A DNA stretch of 64,000 nt from Aurantiacibacter xanthus (GTDB lineage Bacteria > Pseudomonadota > Alphaproteobacteria > Sphingomonadales > Sphingomonadaceae). Shown in pieces: positions 44,307 through 53,688 of the stretch (its first letter is position 1; every line of letters begins with the position of its first letter). Position numbers and translations under genes: made by a program. The notes beneath the pieces are model-generated. The model saw only the letters and a program-made list of their open reading frames with translations. It had not been told where the DNA came from and ran no database searches. The stretch covers positions 23,085 through 87,084 of the forward strand of contig NZ_QXFM01000010.1 of the NCBI RefSeq assembly GCF_003584015.1, given 5' to 3'.

Positions 44307-44837
44307 ATGTCGTACCGTTCCAGCACCGCTTCGCTTGCCATTGCCGAAATGCGCGAATTCGCCGGTTTCACCGCGAGCGAGCGCCAGTTCATCGAACGCA
44401 GCCTCGATATCGCGCTGGGGCGCGGCGATGCGTTCAAGCAGTGGTCGCCCGATGGCAGCGAGGCGGTCACGATTCGCAAGCAGTACCTTGCCTATCGCGA
44501 ACTGCGCACGCTGCGCGAGGCCGCGCCTGAACCGAACGCGATGGACGGCCTGTCGTATTACATCGGCGCGCTGGTCCGCATTGCCACGCAGGATCTCGCG
44601 CTTGAGCAGATCGAGAGCTTCTCGGCCTTCCGCTTCCTCTACGAGCGCCTGCTTGGCGCATCGGCGCGGCCCTATCTTCCGGCAGTGTTCTGCGCCGCCG
44701 CTGCCTTGCCGCAGATTCGCCCCGGTATCCGCCGGGTGCTGCTGCAAAGCCTGTCGGAAACCGCAGCCACCGCGCCCGGCTGGTCCGAGCGCGAGCCGAG
44801 CTTCTATCCCGAGCGTGTGGTCAGCGACGCCGCCTGA
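44307..44837 (+). CDS. Hypothetical soluble protein, mainly helical
   Basis: 176 aa with no signal peptide or membrane segment. It is rich in helix-forming residues and has two conserved-looking stretches, GFTASERQFIERSLDIALGRG and FRFLYERLLGASARPYLPA. I do not recognise a family. The leader contains the palindrome above and the AT-rich TTAACCTTAAAATAACC at 44245-44261. It converges with the acyl-CoA synthetase gene, 6 bp apart at the stops. Confidence 0.65.
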   Translation: MSYRSSTASLAIAEMREFAGFTASERQFIERSLDIALGRGDAFKQWSPDGSEAVTIRKQYLAYRELRTLREAAPEPNAMDGLSYYIGALVRIATQDLALEQIESFSAFRFLYERLLGASARPYLPAVFCAAAALPQIRPGIRRVLLQSLSETAATAPGWSEREPSFYPERVVSDAA

Positions 44838-44843
44838 TCCCGG

Positions 44844-46640
44844 TCAGTACAGCGCCTCAAGCCGCTCGCCATAGGCGGCGCGGATGAAGGGGCGGCGGAT
44901 CTTCATGGTTGGCGTCATCTGGTCGTTGTCGACGCTGAACGGCGCATCGGCGAAGGCGAACTTGCGGATCTTCTCGATCACCGACAGGTCTTCGTTGGTG
45001 CGGTCGATCGCGGTCTTGATCGCGCTGCGGAAGGCCTGCGATTCGCTGAGGCTGACAAGGTCCGCCGGTTCGCCGTGCTCGTGTGCCCAGGCCTTCATCC
45101 ACTCCTCATCGGGCACCACCAGCGCGACCATGTAGGGCTTCCTGTCGCCCGCCACCATCGCCTGGGCGATCTCGGGTTGCAGTGTGAGCATCCCTTCGAG
45201 CTTCTGCGGGGCGACGTTGTCGCCCTTGTCGTTGACGATGATGTCCTTCTTGCGGTCGGTGATCGCCAGCCTGCCGCGCTTGTCGATATGGCCTATGTCG
45301 CCGGTGTGGAGCCAGCCGTCCTTCAGCGCGGCGGCGGTGTCGCGCGGGTTCTGCCAGTAGCCCTTCATCACCAGTTCGCCGCGCACGAGAATCTCGTTGT
45401 CCTCGGCGATGCGGACCTCGACATCGCGCAGCGGCGGGCCGACCGTGGTGAGATCGATCCCCACCGAAGGCAGGTTGACGCTGACCACCGGCGCGCTTTC
45501 GGTCTGGCCATAGCCTTGCAGCATGGTCAGCCCCATGGCCTGGAAGAACCCGCCGACTTCGGGGTTAAGCGGTGCGCCGCCCGAAACCAGCGCCTTGATC
45601 CGCCCGCCGAACAGTGCCCGCACCTTGGGGCGCAGCGTCGCCCCGAGCAGCGCCTCGGTCGGCGCGTCGAGCACCGAGCGGCGGTTGTTCGCTACCTTCA
45701 CCCCCAGCTTCAGCGCGCGCGCGAGCAGGAACCGGGCGCTGCCGCCCTTTTTTTCGACCTGCTTGATGATCTTGGCCCGCAGCACCTCGAACAGGCGCGG
45801 CACCACGATCATGAAGGTCGGCTGCGCTTCTTCCAGATTGCTCGACAGCTTGTCGAGCCCTTCGGAGAACCAGATATCTGCGCCAAGCCCAATCGGGAGG
45901 TAAAACCCCGCCGTGTGCTCCATCGCGTGGCTGAGCGGGAGGAACGACAGGAACCGCTCCTGCTCCCAGCCGAACTCGCGGCTCAGCAGTTCACCGGCCG
46001 CGCCGACGTTGTGCAGGATCGCGCCGTGATGCAGCATCACCCCGCGCGGGCTGCCGCTGGTGCCGCTGGTGTAGATGATGCAGGCGAGGTCATCGCGGGT
46101 AACCGGCGAAATGCGCGCCTCGACCGCGGCACGGGCGGCGGCATAGTCGCCGCGCACCGTTTCCGCCCACTGGTGGACGCGGAAATCGCCCGCCTGCGCC
46201 GAGGCGACCGGGTCCATCGCGATGACGTGGCTGATCCCGCCGGTGCGGATCACGGCGGGAAACAGCACCTTGCCCAGCTTCTCGCCCGAGACGAACACTG
46301 CGCTGGCGTTGGAATTGTCGATGATGTGGCAGTGATCGCTCACCGTGTTGGTGGTGTAGGCGGGCACGGTCACGCAGCCTGCCGCCATGATCGCCAGATC
46401 GGCGATGCACCATTCGGGGCGGTTTTCGGATACGATCACCACCCGGTCGCCGTTGCCGAGCCCCATCCTGTGCAGGGCCTGAGCCAGCAGGCAGACCTGC
46501 TGCGCGGCTTCGGCGTAGGAGATCGAGGTCCATTTGCCGTCATGCTTGGCGGTCAGGAACGGGGCAGCGCCTTGCTCGTCGGCGCGCTGGAGAAACAGGG
46601 CGACGAGGTTGGGGGCGTTGGAAATATCAGTAAGTTGCAC
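44844..46640 (-). CDS. Long-chain acyl-CoA synthetase (AMP-forming, FAA1 type)
   Basis: 598 aa. The AMP-binding P-loop IIYTSGTSGSPRGVMLHHG lies near residues 187-205, then RFLSFLPLSHAMEHT, the motif LQGYGQTESAP near 377-387 and TGDIGHIDKRGRLAITDRKKD near 448-468 (hinge and lysine region). This is the long-chain fatty-acid ligase FAA1 branch. It activates fatty acids to acyl-CoA for oxidation or lipid synthesis. GTG start. Monocistronic; a 98-bp gap separates it from ggt. Confidence 0.92.
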   Translation of the reverse strand: MQLTDISNAPNLVALFLQRADEQGAAPFLTAKHDGKWTSISYAEAAQQVCLLAQALHRMGLGNGDRVVIVSENRPEWCIADLAIMAAGCVTVPAYTTNTVSDHCHIIDNSNASAVFVSGEKLGKVLFPAVIRTGGISHVIAMDPVASAQAGDFRVHQWAETVRGDYAAARAAVEARISPVTRDDLACIIYTSGTSGSPRGVMLHHGAILHNVGAAGELLSREFGWEQERFLSFLPLSHAMEHTAGFYLPIGLGADIWFSEGLDKLSSNLEEAQPTFMIVVPRLFEVLRAKIIKQVEKKGGSARFLLARALKLGVKVANNRRSVLDAPTEALLGATLRPKVRALFGGRIKALVSGGAPLNPEVGGFFQAMGLTMLQGYGQTESAPVVSVNLPSVGIDLTTVGPPLRDVEVRIAEDNEILVRGELVMKGYWQNPRDTAAALKDGWLHTGDIGHIDKRGRLAITDRKKDIIVNDKGDNVAPQKLEGMLTLQPEIAQAMVAGDRKPYMVALVVPDEEWMKAWAHEHGEPADLVSLSESQAFRSAIKTAIDRTNEDLSVIEKIRKFAFADAPFSVDNDQMTPTMKIRRPFIRAAYGERLEALY

Positions 46641-46738
46641 GTGCGTGCCATCCTCTCGTGCGGTTGCTGGCGCAACCTGTCATCGACCGGACTTAGGCAA
46701 GGCGCGAGCGCGCGGCAAGTTTCCGTAATGGGAGGGCG

Positions 46739-48463
46739 TCAGTTGCCGAGCGCGACGCCCTCGCTGCGCGGATCGGCGGCCCCGCGCCAATGGCCATTGG
46801 CGAACTCGACCGCATTGGCCTTGAACGGCATCTCGCGCACGATCACCTTGTGGCCGAGCGCTTCCAGCTCGCCCTGCATCGCCAGCAGCGAGGAGCCGGG
46901 TTCGAGCATGATCGTGTTGCCGGGCGAAAACAGGCCGGGCAGCGCGATGGCTTCCTGCGCGGTGAGGCCCCAGTCGAGCACCCCGATCAGCGCCTTGGCG
47001 GTCTGGACGGGAATCGTCGCCCCGCCCGCCGCGCCAATGGCGATGCGCAGGTTGCCCTCGGGCCCATAGACCAGCGTCGGCGACATCGAGCTGCGCGGCC
47101 GTTTCGAGCCTTCCACCCGGTTGGCGACCGGCACGCCGTCAACCTCGGGCACCATGGTGAAGTCGGTCAGCTCGTTGTTGAGGTAGAACCCGCCGAACAT
47201 CAGGCCCGAGCCGAACGGCCCCTCGACGGTGGACGTCCACGAGACCGAATCGCCTGCATCATCGACCACGGCGAAGTGACTGGTGCCACTCTCTGGCCAT
47301 TGCGGGCCGGCTGCCAGCGCCAGGCTGGCCCCCGGCGGGGTGCCCGCTTGCGGATCCGCGATGGTGGAGGTGGGCGAGATCTGGCGACCGCGCTCGGTCA
47401 GGTAAGCCGAATTGACGAGGCCCGCGACAGGCACGTCGACGAAATCGCTGTCGCCAAGATAAAGTTCGCGGTCGGCATAGGCGAGGCGCTGGCTTTCGGC
47501 GAACAGGTGCCATGCGGTCGGCGATGCGGCGCCGAGCGCGGCAAGGTCGAACCGCTCAAGCTGTTTGAGGATCGCGATCACGGTGGTTGCCCCCGAAGAG
47601 GGCGGGCCCATCCCGCAGATGCGGTAGACGCGGTATTGCCCGCAGACCGGATCGCGCCACCTGGCCTCGTAGCCGCGCACGTCGGCGGCGACCATGGCTC
47701 CGTCACGCGGGGTATCGGCAGCGACATAGTCGGCCAGCGCCGCGCCTGCCGGGCCCTGATAGAGCCAGTCCGGCCCCTCGGCGGCGATCCGTTCGAGCGT
47801 TGCGGCCAGCGCCGGGTTTTTGATGACAGTGCCGACGGGCAGGGGCTCGCCCGCCGTATCGTAGAACAGCGCCTGCCCCTCGGGCACCCGCCCGCCGCGA
47901 TCCCGTGCCCGATCCAGCGCGCCATTAAGGCGCGGGGTCATCACGAAGCCGTCCCGCGCCAGCGCGATGGCGGGCTGGAACAACGCCGCCCATTCGAGCT
48001 TGCCGTAACGCTCGTGGGCCTGCCGCGCGAGTGCGAGGCTGCCGGGCACGCCCACGCTCAGCCCGCTCTTCACCGCGTCGAGGAAGGCAACGGGTGCGCC
48101 GTTATCGTCGAGGAACCAGTCCGGCCCCGCCCCTGCCGGTGCGGTTTCGCGCCCGTCGAGCGTGGTCACTTCGCCAGCGGGCGTGCCGTGGACGTAGAAC
48201 CCGCCGCCGCCGATGCCCGAACTCTGGGGCTCGACCACGGTCAGCGCCAGCATCACCGCGATGGCGGCGTCGGTGGCGCTGCCGCCCTGTTCGAGGATCG
48301 CCATGCCTGCTGCGCTCGCGCGCGGGTCGGCGGTGCTGACCATGCCGGTCTGCGGCGCGGTGAAGGCGGTCGGCGCGACCGGAGCCTCGGCCACGGGCGA
48401 GACAGTGGCGCAGGCGGCAAGCAGGAGCGAAAGCGCCAGCGGCGCGATTGTGCGGTGCGACAT
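46739..48463 (-). CDS. ggt: Gamma-glutamyltransferase, lipoprotein-type
   Basis: 574 aa, made as a proenzyme and split autocatalytically. The N-terminal signal ends in LLLAACAT, a lipobox, so the protein should be lipid-anchored in the periplasm. Large-subunit motifs ILEQGGSATDAAIAVML and SSGIGGGGFYVHG follow. The catalytic Thr of the small subunit is in ESGTSHFAVVD near residue 393, and the oxyanion GSKRPRSSMSPT with R and S follows. Degrades glutathione and gamma-glutamyl compounds. It starts 9 bp after the pyrD stop. Confidence 0.93.
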   Translation of the reverse strand: MSHRTIAPLALSLLLAACATVSPVAEAPVAPTAFTAPQTGMVSTADPRASAAGMAILEQGGSATDAAIAVMLALTVVEPQSSGIGGGGFYVHGTPAGEVTTLDGRETAPAGAGPDWFLDDNGAPVAFLDAVKSGLSVGVPGSLALARQAHERYGKLEWAALFQPAIALARDGFVMTPRLNGALDRARDRGGRVPEGQALFYDTAGEPLPVGTVIKNPALAATLERIAAEGPDWLYQGPAGAALADYVAADTPRDGAMVAADVRGYEARWRDPVCGQYRVYRICGMGPPSSGATTVIAILKQLERFDLAALGAASPTAWHLFAESQRLAYADRELYLGDSDFVDVPVAGLVNSAYLTERGRQISPTSTIADPQAGTPPGASLALAAGPQWPESGTSHFAVVDDAGDSVSWTSTVEGPFGSGLMFGGFYLNNELTDFTMVPEVDGVPVANRVEGSKRPRSSMSPTLVYGPEGNLRIAIGAAGGATIPVQTAKALIGVLDWGLTAQEAIALPGLFSPGNTIMLEPGSSLLAMQGELEALGHKVIVREMPFKANAVEFANGHWRGAADPRSEGVALGN

Positions 48464-48472
48464 GGGGCGACC

Positions 48473-49501
48473 CTATGCCGTTCCCACCGCCTCCGCAATG
48501 CTGCTGAACCCGTCGCGCTGCATCAGCCGTTCGAGCCCTGCGACGATGTCGCTGGCGATGCCCGGACCGCGATAGATCATCGCGCTGTAAAGCTGGACGA
48601 GGCTCGCGCCGGCCCGGATGCGCTCCCAGGCATCGGCTGCCGTGGCGATCCCGCCCACGCCGACCAGCGGCATGGCGCCGCCCGTTTCCTTGCGGAAGTC
48701 GCGCAGCCGTTCGAGCGCCGGTTCGCGCAAGGGGGCGCCCGAAAGACCGCCGGTCTCATCGGCATGGCGTGAGGCGAGCGGCGGGCGGGCGATGGTGGTG
48801 TTCGAGACGATCAGCGCGCCGAGCTGCTTGTCCATCGCGATGCGGGCGATGGCACGGATGTCCGCGGGCTCGAGATCGGGCGCGACCTTGAGGAACACCG
48901 GCGGTCCCTGCTCGCCGCGCGCTGCCATCACCGCGTCGAGCAGTTCGATCAGCGCGCCCTCGTCCTGCAGTGCGCGCAGACCGGGGGTGTTGGGGCTGGA
49001 AATGTTCACCGCGAGATAGGAGGCGAGCGGGGCCATCGTGCGCGTCATCACCGCGTAGTCGTCGATGCGGTTGGCCGAATCCTTGTTCGCGCCGATGTTG
49101 ATCCCGACGATCCCGCCCCGCTCCTTGCGCGCCGAGAGCCGCTCGAACGCCAGCGCCGCGCCGCCATTGTTGAATCCCATCCGGTTGATCACCGCCTGAT
49201 CCTCGGCCAGCCGGAACAGGCGCGGGCGCGGGTTGCCCGGTTGTGGCAGCGGGGTCAGCGAGCCGACCTCGGCAAAGCCGAAGCCGAGGCCGAGCAGGGC
49301 ATCGGGCACCTCACCGTCCTTGTCGAACCCGGCTGCCATGCCGAGCGGGTTGGGAAAGTCGAGCCCGGCCACCCGCGTTGTCAGCGGGCCGGAAGCGGCG
49401 GGGCCGCTGGCGGGCGAAAACGACAGGGCGAGCAAGGCCAGCCGATGCGCGGTTTCGGCATCGAGGCGGAAAATCAGCGGGCGGAGAAGCGAATAGATCA
49501 T
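48473..49501 (-). CDS. pyrD: Quinone-dependent dihydroorotate dehydrogenase (class 2)
   Basis: Membrane-associated pyrimidine-pathway enzyme, 342 aa. The N-terminal amphipathic helix (residues 1-20) is the class 2 membrane contact. FMN and substrate motifs: NPLGMAAGFDKDGEV near 52-66, GINIGANKDS, NISSPNTPGLR with the catalytic Ser, and LVQLYSAMIYRGPGI near the C-terminus. The frame stays open for 17 codons upstream without homology. ATG start. Co-transcribed with ggt, 9 bp apart. Confidence 0.95.
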   Translation of the reverse strand: MIYSLLRPLIFRLDAETAHRLALLALSFSPASGPAASGPLTTRVAGLDFPNPLGMAAGFDKDGEVPDALLGLGFGFAEVGSLTPLPQPGNPRPRLFRLAEDQAVINRMGFNNGGAALAFERLSARKERGGIVGINIGANKDSANRIDDYAVMTRTMAPLASYLAVNISSPNTPGLRALQDEGALIELLDAVMAARGEQGPPVFLKVAPDLEPADIRAIARIAMDKQLGALIVSNTTIARPPLASRHADETGGLSGAPLREPALERLRDFRKETGGAMPLVGVGGIATAADAWERIRAGASLVQLYSAMIYRGPGIASDIVAGLERLMQRDGFSSIAEAVGTA

Positions 49502-49604
49502 GCACGGTCTGTGACAGGATCGGGCCGCCACGCGCAATCGCCAATCGCGCATATTCCATGGTTTGGCGTTTTCTTACAATTCGCGCGCAAGCGAATCGGC
49601 TAGT

Positions 49605-49697
49605 GCAAAACCGCGACCCGAAGGGCTCGAAGCCGTATAGCTACGAGTTCTCCACTTTAGGGGCGGCCGGCTCTGTAAGGGCCAGCCGCCCTTTTTT
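49605..49697 (+). ncRNA. Candidate small RNA between pyrD and the AraC-type gene
   Basis: The 310-bp gap 49502-49811 holds no convincing ORF but has clear RNA structure. Hairpin 1 spans 49626-49647 (CTCG-A-AGC, loop CGTATA, GCT-A-CGAG). A single-stranded stretch TTCTCCACTTTAG follows and contains TCTCC, complementary to Shine-Dalgarno sequences. Hairpin 2 is the strong terminator at 49661-49697. Upstream, ATTCGC-N6-GCGAAT (49579-49596) may be an operator or a further stem. The 5' end is not determined. Not annotated to a known RNA family by me. Confidence 0.5.
49661..49697 (+). terminator. Strong Rho-independent terminator without an upstream protein gene
   Basis: GGGCGGC (49661-49667) pairs with GCCGCCC (49685-49691), GGC/GCC pairs inside, then six T residues. 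The nearest upstream plus-strand protein gene ends more than 4 kb away. Confidence 0.85.
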
Positions 49698-49811
49698 CTG
49701 CGACATATTTTGTATACCCTGCTGCCCTCGGCGCGCTAAGGGCCACTACCTACCGTCGGGTGGTGGCAGAATGCTCCGGGTACGGAGCGAAAGCGAGGGG
49801 TCGCAGCGGTT

Positions 49812-50711
49812 ATGGGGAAAACAAGCGTACGGACTCTCGGACCCGATGGAGTTCTGACCCAGACCTCCCGTTTCGAGCTGCGCTATCTCCCGGTGCCCGA
49901 GCAGTTCGCCCACCACGTTACCACCTTCTATCACTTCCGCTGCGATGAGCCGGTGATTCGCGAGGTTCAACCTGCGGCGGTGGGGCATTTGTCGCTGTTT
50001 GCGCGTGGCAGTGGCAAGATCTACTTTCGCGATGGCACCTCGGATCCATCGCACGAGACCAATCTGCTCACGCCGGTCTCGGTCGCGGCGAATTTCGTGG
50101 TCGACGGGCCGTTCCATGCGATTGGCGCGGCGCTGACGCCGCTCGGCTGGGCGGAGCTGACCGGGCTCCATGCAGGTGAGCACGCGAACCGGCTCTATCC
50201 CGCCGCAGACTACCTTGGCGAGGAAATCGGCGCTCTCGGGGCCAGGCTGTGTGCCGCCTATCGCGACGGGACGATGGACGCGGCGGGCTGTGCCGAGGAA
50301 CTGGGGCGCTATATCGGCACGCGCCTGCGCCCGCTCAGCGCCGACTATCGCCAGCTGATCGCGCAGACGGGTGCCTGGCTGGGTGGTGATCTCAACCCCG
50401 ATATCGACGAGTTGTTCGCCGCCAGCAACTATTCCCGCCGCCAGACCCAGCGGCTGGTCGACCGCTTCTTCGGGCTTCCGCCGACCGCGCTCAGGCGCAT
50501 GTATCGTGCGCTGCGGGCGGCGGCGCTGTTCGCGCAGCCCGACCTCACCCCGGAGATGGAGGCCATGGTGCGGGAGTGCTTCTACGACCAGCCGCACCTG
50601 ATCCGCGAGATCCGCCTGTTCGCCGGGCGCACCCCGGCGCGGCTGTCGGACGATCCCGACAGCTATCTCAACGAGATGCTCGACCTCAGGAACCTGCGCG
50701 AGATCCGCTAA
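49812..50711 (+). CDS. AraC-family transcriptional regulator
   Basis: 299 aa. The N-terminal half (20-140) is a cupin-like ligand domain of the DUF6597 type. The C-terminal AraC helix-turn-helix pair spans about 190-275, with NYSRRQTQRLVDRFFGLPPTALRRM (recognition helix and family tail) and a second helix with FYDQPHLIREIRLFAG. The ligand is unknown. It lies 105 bp upstream of the suf regulator gene, which has its own operator-like palindrome, so it is probably transcribed separately. Confidence 0.82.
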   Translation: MGKTSVRTLGPDGVLTQTSRFELRYLPVPEQFAHHVTTFYHFRCDEPVIREVQPAAVGHLSLFARGSGKIYFRDGTSDPSHETNLLTPVSVAANFVVDGPFHAIGAALTPLGWAELTGLHAGEHANRLYPAADYLGEEIGALGARLCAAYRDGTMDAAGCAEELGRYIGTRLRPLSADYRQLIAQTGAWLGGDLNPDIDELFAASNYSRRQTQRLVDRFFGLPPTALRRMYRALRAAALFAQPDLTPEMEAMVRECFYDQPHLIREIRLFAGRTPARLSDDPDSYLNEMLDLRNLREIR

Positions 50712-50777
50712 GGCCTGCTAACGACTCGCAACAGGCAATCGGGCGTTGAAACCCTGAGGAAAGACCACTAGCTGCAA

Positions 50778-50800
50778 ATCGGAACGAATTGATCCGATTA
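50778..50800. promoter_or_regulatory. Probable suf operator (AATCGGA-N9-TCCGATT)
   Basis: Perfect 7-bp inverted arms with a 9-bp spacer, ending 16 bp before the ATG of the Rrf2-type regulator. Likely site of autoregulation of the suf operon. Confidence 0.55.
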
Positions 50801-50816
50801 TGCCCCGAGCCCAACC

Positions 50817-51241
50817 ATGCGCCTCTCGAACCTAGCCGACTATGCCGTAGTCACCATGTGCGCCGCCGCGCGTCACTGCGGCTTTGCGCGGGTTTCGGCG
50901 GCGGTGCTGGCCGAGGAGACGGGGCTGCCCGCGCCCACGGTGCAGAAGCTGGTCAGCCAGCTGTCGCGCGCCGGTTTGCTGAACAGCACGCGCGGGGCTG
51001 GCGGCGGGATCAAGCTCGCGCGCCCGGCGGCGGCGATTACGCTGGCCGATATCGTCGAGGCGGTGGAGGGGCCGATTGCGCTCACCGCCTGCGTCGAGCA
51101 GGAGCGGCCCGATTGCGCGCTCGGAGAGCGGTGCCGGGTTCGCCCGCACTGGGCGCTGGTAAACGAGGCCCTGCGCGGGGCGCTGGCGGATATTCCGCTC
51201 ACGCAGCTGGCGCGGGTGCCGGAAGAGATGAAGTTGGAAGC

Positions 51242-51245
<4 letters not shown>
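50817..51245 (+). CDS. sufR: Rrf2-family suf regulator (SUF-system Fe-S sensor)
   Basis: 142-aa Rrf2 protein, TIGR02944-like suf regulator. Winged helix at the N-terminus ([13 protein letters not shown], then [23 protein letters not shown]). The Fe-S cysteines are C92, C100 and C106 (C-x7-C-x5-C), wider than IscR's C-x5-C-x5-C. By analogy, the cluster-bound form should repress suf until iron or cluster is short. It overlaps sufB by 4 nt and is the first gene of the operon. Confidence 0.9.
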
Positions 51246-52719
<1,474 letters not shown>

Positions 52720-52723
<4 letters not shown>

Positions 52724-53043
52724 AGGCCGTGGCGGTTGCCCTGATAACATTGGCTGGGTGCAGTCAGTCGGATACGTTCCCGGGCGCTGAAACCGAATCC
52801 TGTATCGAAAATCAGGTACCCAACGGTACGAAAGTCTCAGCAAAGCGTGCGCTCGAAGTAGTGCAGAATTGTGATAATCAGTTTGATGCATGGTCAAAAG
52901 CCACGGTGGAGAACACCTTTCAAAAGCCTTTTGATCGTTCAAATCCGCAAATGTCGAAACTTTACGAGCTTCATCAGGAAGCATCCCGAGAAACAATGCT
53001 CGTTCAAATTTCAGACGAGATTCATCCGAAGTTTTACAAATGA
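52720..53043 (+). CDS. Orphan lipoprotein of low GC inserted in the suf operon
   Basis: 107 aa. Residues 1-14 form a lipoprotein signal: ALITLAGC, a perfect lipobox. The mature part has two Cys (ESCIENQ and VQNCDNQ), a polar helical body and an end EIHPKFYK. Codon usage is much AT-richer than the neighbouring genes. No family recognised. GTG start overlaps sufB and the stop overlaps the DUF559 gene start by 4 nt, so it is translated with the operon. Signs of acquisition: low GC, no known suf partner, variable position. Confidence 0.65.
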
Positions 53044-53564
53044 CCACCCGCAAAACCCTGAACCTCCGCCCCGCGTCGCACGCCACTTCGGAGACGCCCG
53101 AAATCCCCGGCCTCAAGAAGAAGGGCCGCGGGTGGGAAATCTCCGAGAAACGCCTCGATGCGCTGCACGACCGCGCGCGCGAGCTGCGCCGGTTCTCGAC
53201 GCCCGCCCACAAGGCACTCGCCGAGCGGTTCGCAAAGGCCGATCTCGGCAAGTTCAAGTTCACCCGCCACGCCGTCGTCGGCAGCGCGATTGTGGACTTC
53301 AACTGCCACCTGCTTGGCATGGCCGTGGTGATCGACGAGGGCGACCAGCCTGAAGCCTTGGCCAAACGCTCGGACCGGGCGCTGGAGGCGGTCGGTATCC
53401 GGGTGATGCGGATAAAGGCCGAGGATATTCTAACCGATATGGATAACGTGCTGCACCGCATCACCGCCGGAATGCGCATGCGCATCGGCGACAAGCAGGT
53501 GCGGCGCGGCAAGCACGAGGCGAGCAAGCGCGATGCGCGCATGACGCGGGAGCGCAGCGAGTGA
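53040..53564 (+). CDS. DUF559-type (PDDEXK-like) protein within the suf operon
   Basis: 174 aa. A lysine/arginine-rich N-terminus precedes a DUF559-like fold with the pattern LRRFSTPAHKALAERF, FTRHAVVGSAIVDFNCHLLG and VVIDEGDQPEALAKRSDRALEAVGIRVMRI. The VDF and VxID elements fit the Vsr/PDDEXK nuclease core, though the ExD step is not clear. The C-terminus is basic. Nuclease activity is unproved. Located between the scaffold genes sufB and sufC, with a 125-bp gap holding a repeat after it. I recall such genes in suf operons of related genomes. Confidence 0.7.
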   Translation: MTTRKTLNLRPASHATSETPEIPGLKKKGRGWEISEKRLDALHDRARELRRFSTPAHKALAERFAKADLGKFKFTRHAVVGSAIVDFNCHLLGMAVVIDEGDQPEALAKRSDRALEAVGIRVMRIKAEDILTDMDNVLHRITAGMRMRIGDKQVRRGKHEASKRDARMTRERSE

Positions 53565-53583
53565 GTGCCAGTGCTGCCTTTAC

Positions 53584-53668
53584 CGTCACCCCGGACTTGA
53601 TCCGGGGTCCAGCTTTTTCCTCCCCGCTGCACCAGATAGCGGGACCCCGGATCAATTCCGGGGTGACG
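53584..53668. repeat. Intergenic palindromic repeat of the CGTCACCCCGGACTTGATCC family
   Basis: Left arm (53584-53610) and right arm (53642-53668) are imperfect inverted copies around a 31-bp middle; outer arms CGTCACCCC/GGGGTGACG match exactly. This sequence family is widespread in alphaproteobacterial intergenic regions. It lies between the DUF559 gene and sufC, so any hairpin forms in the middle of the operon mRNA. Confidence 0.8.
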
Positions 53669-53688
53669 ACAGATAGAGAACGAGACCA

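Noticed and set aside
45075..47069. A 664-codon open frame on the plus strand
   Set aside because: It is antisense to the acyl-CoA synthetase gene and part of ggt. High GC leaves few stops; its translation is rich in H, R, Q and G without any family pattern.
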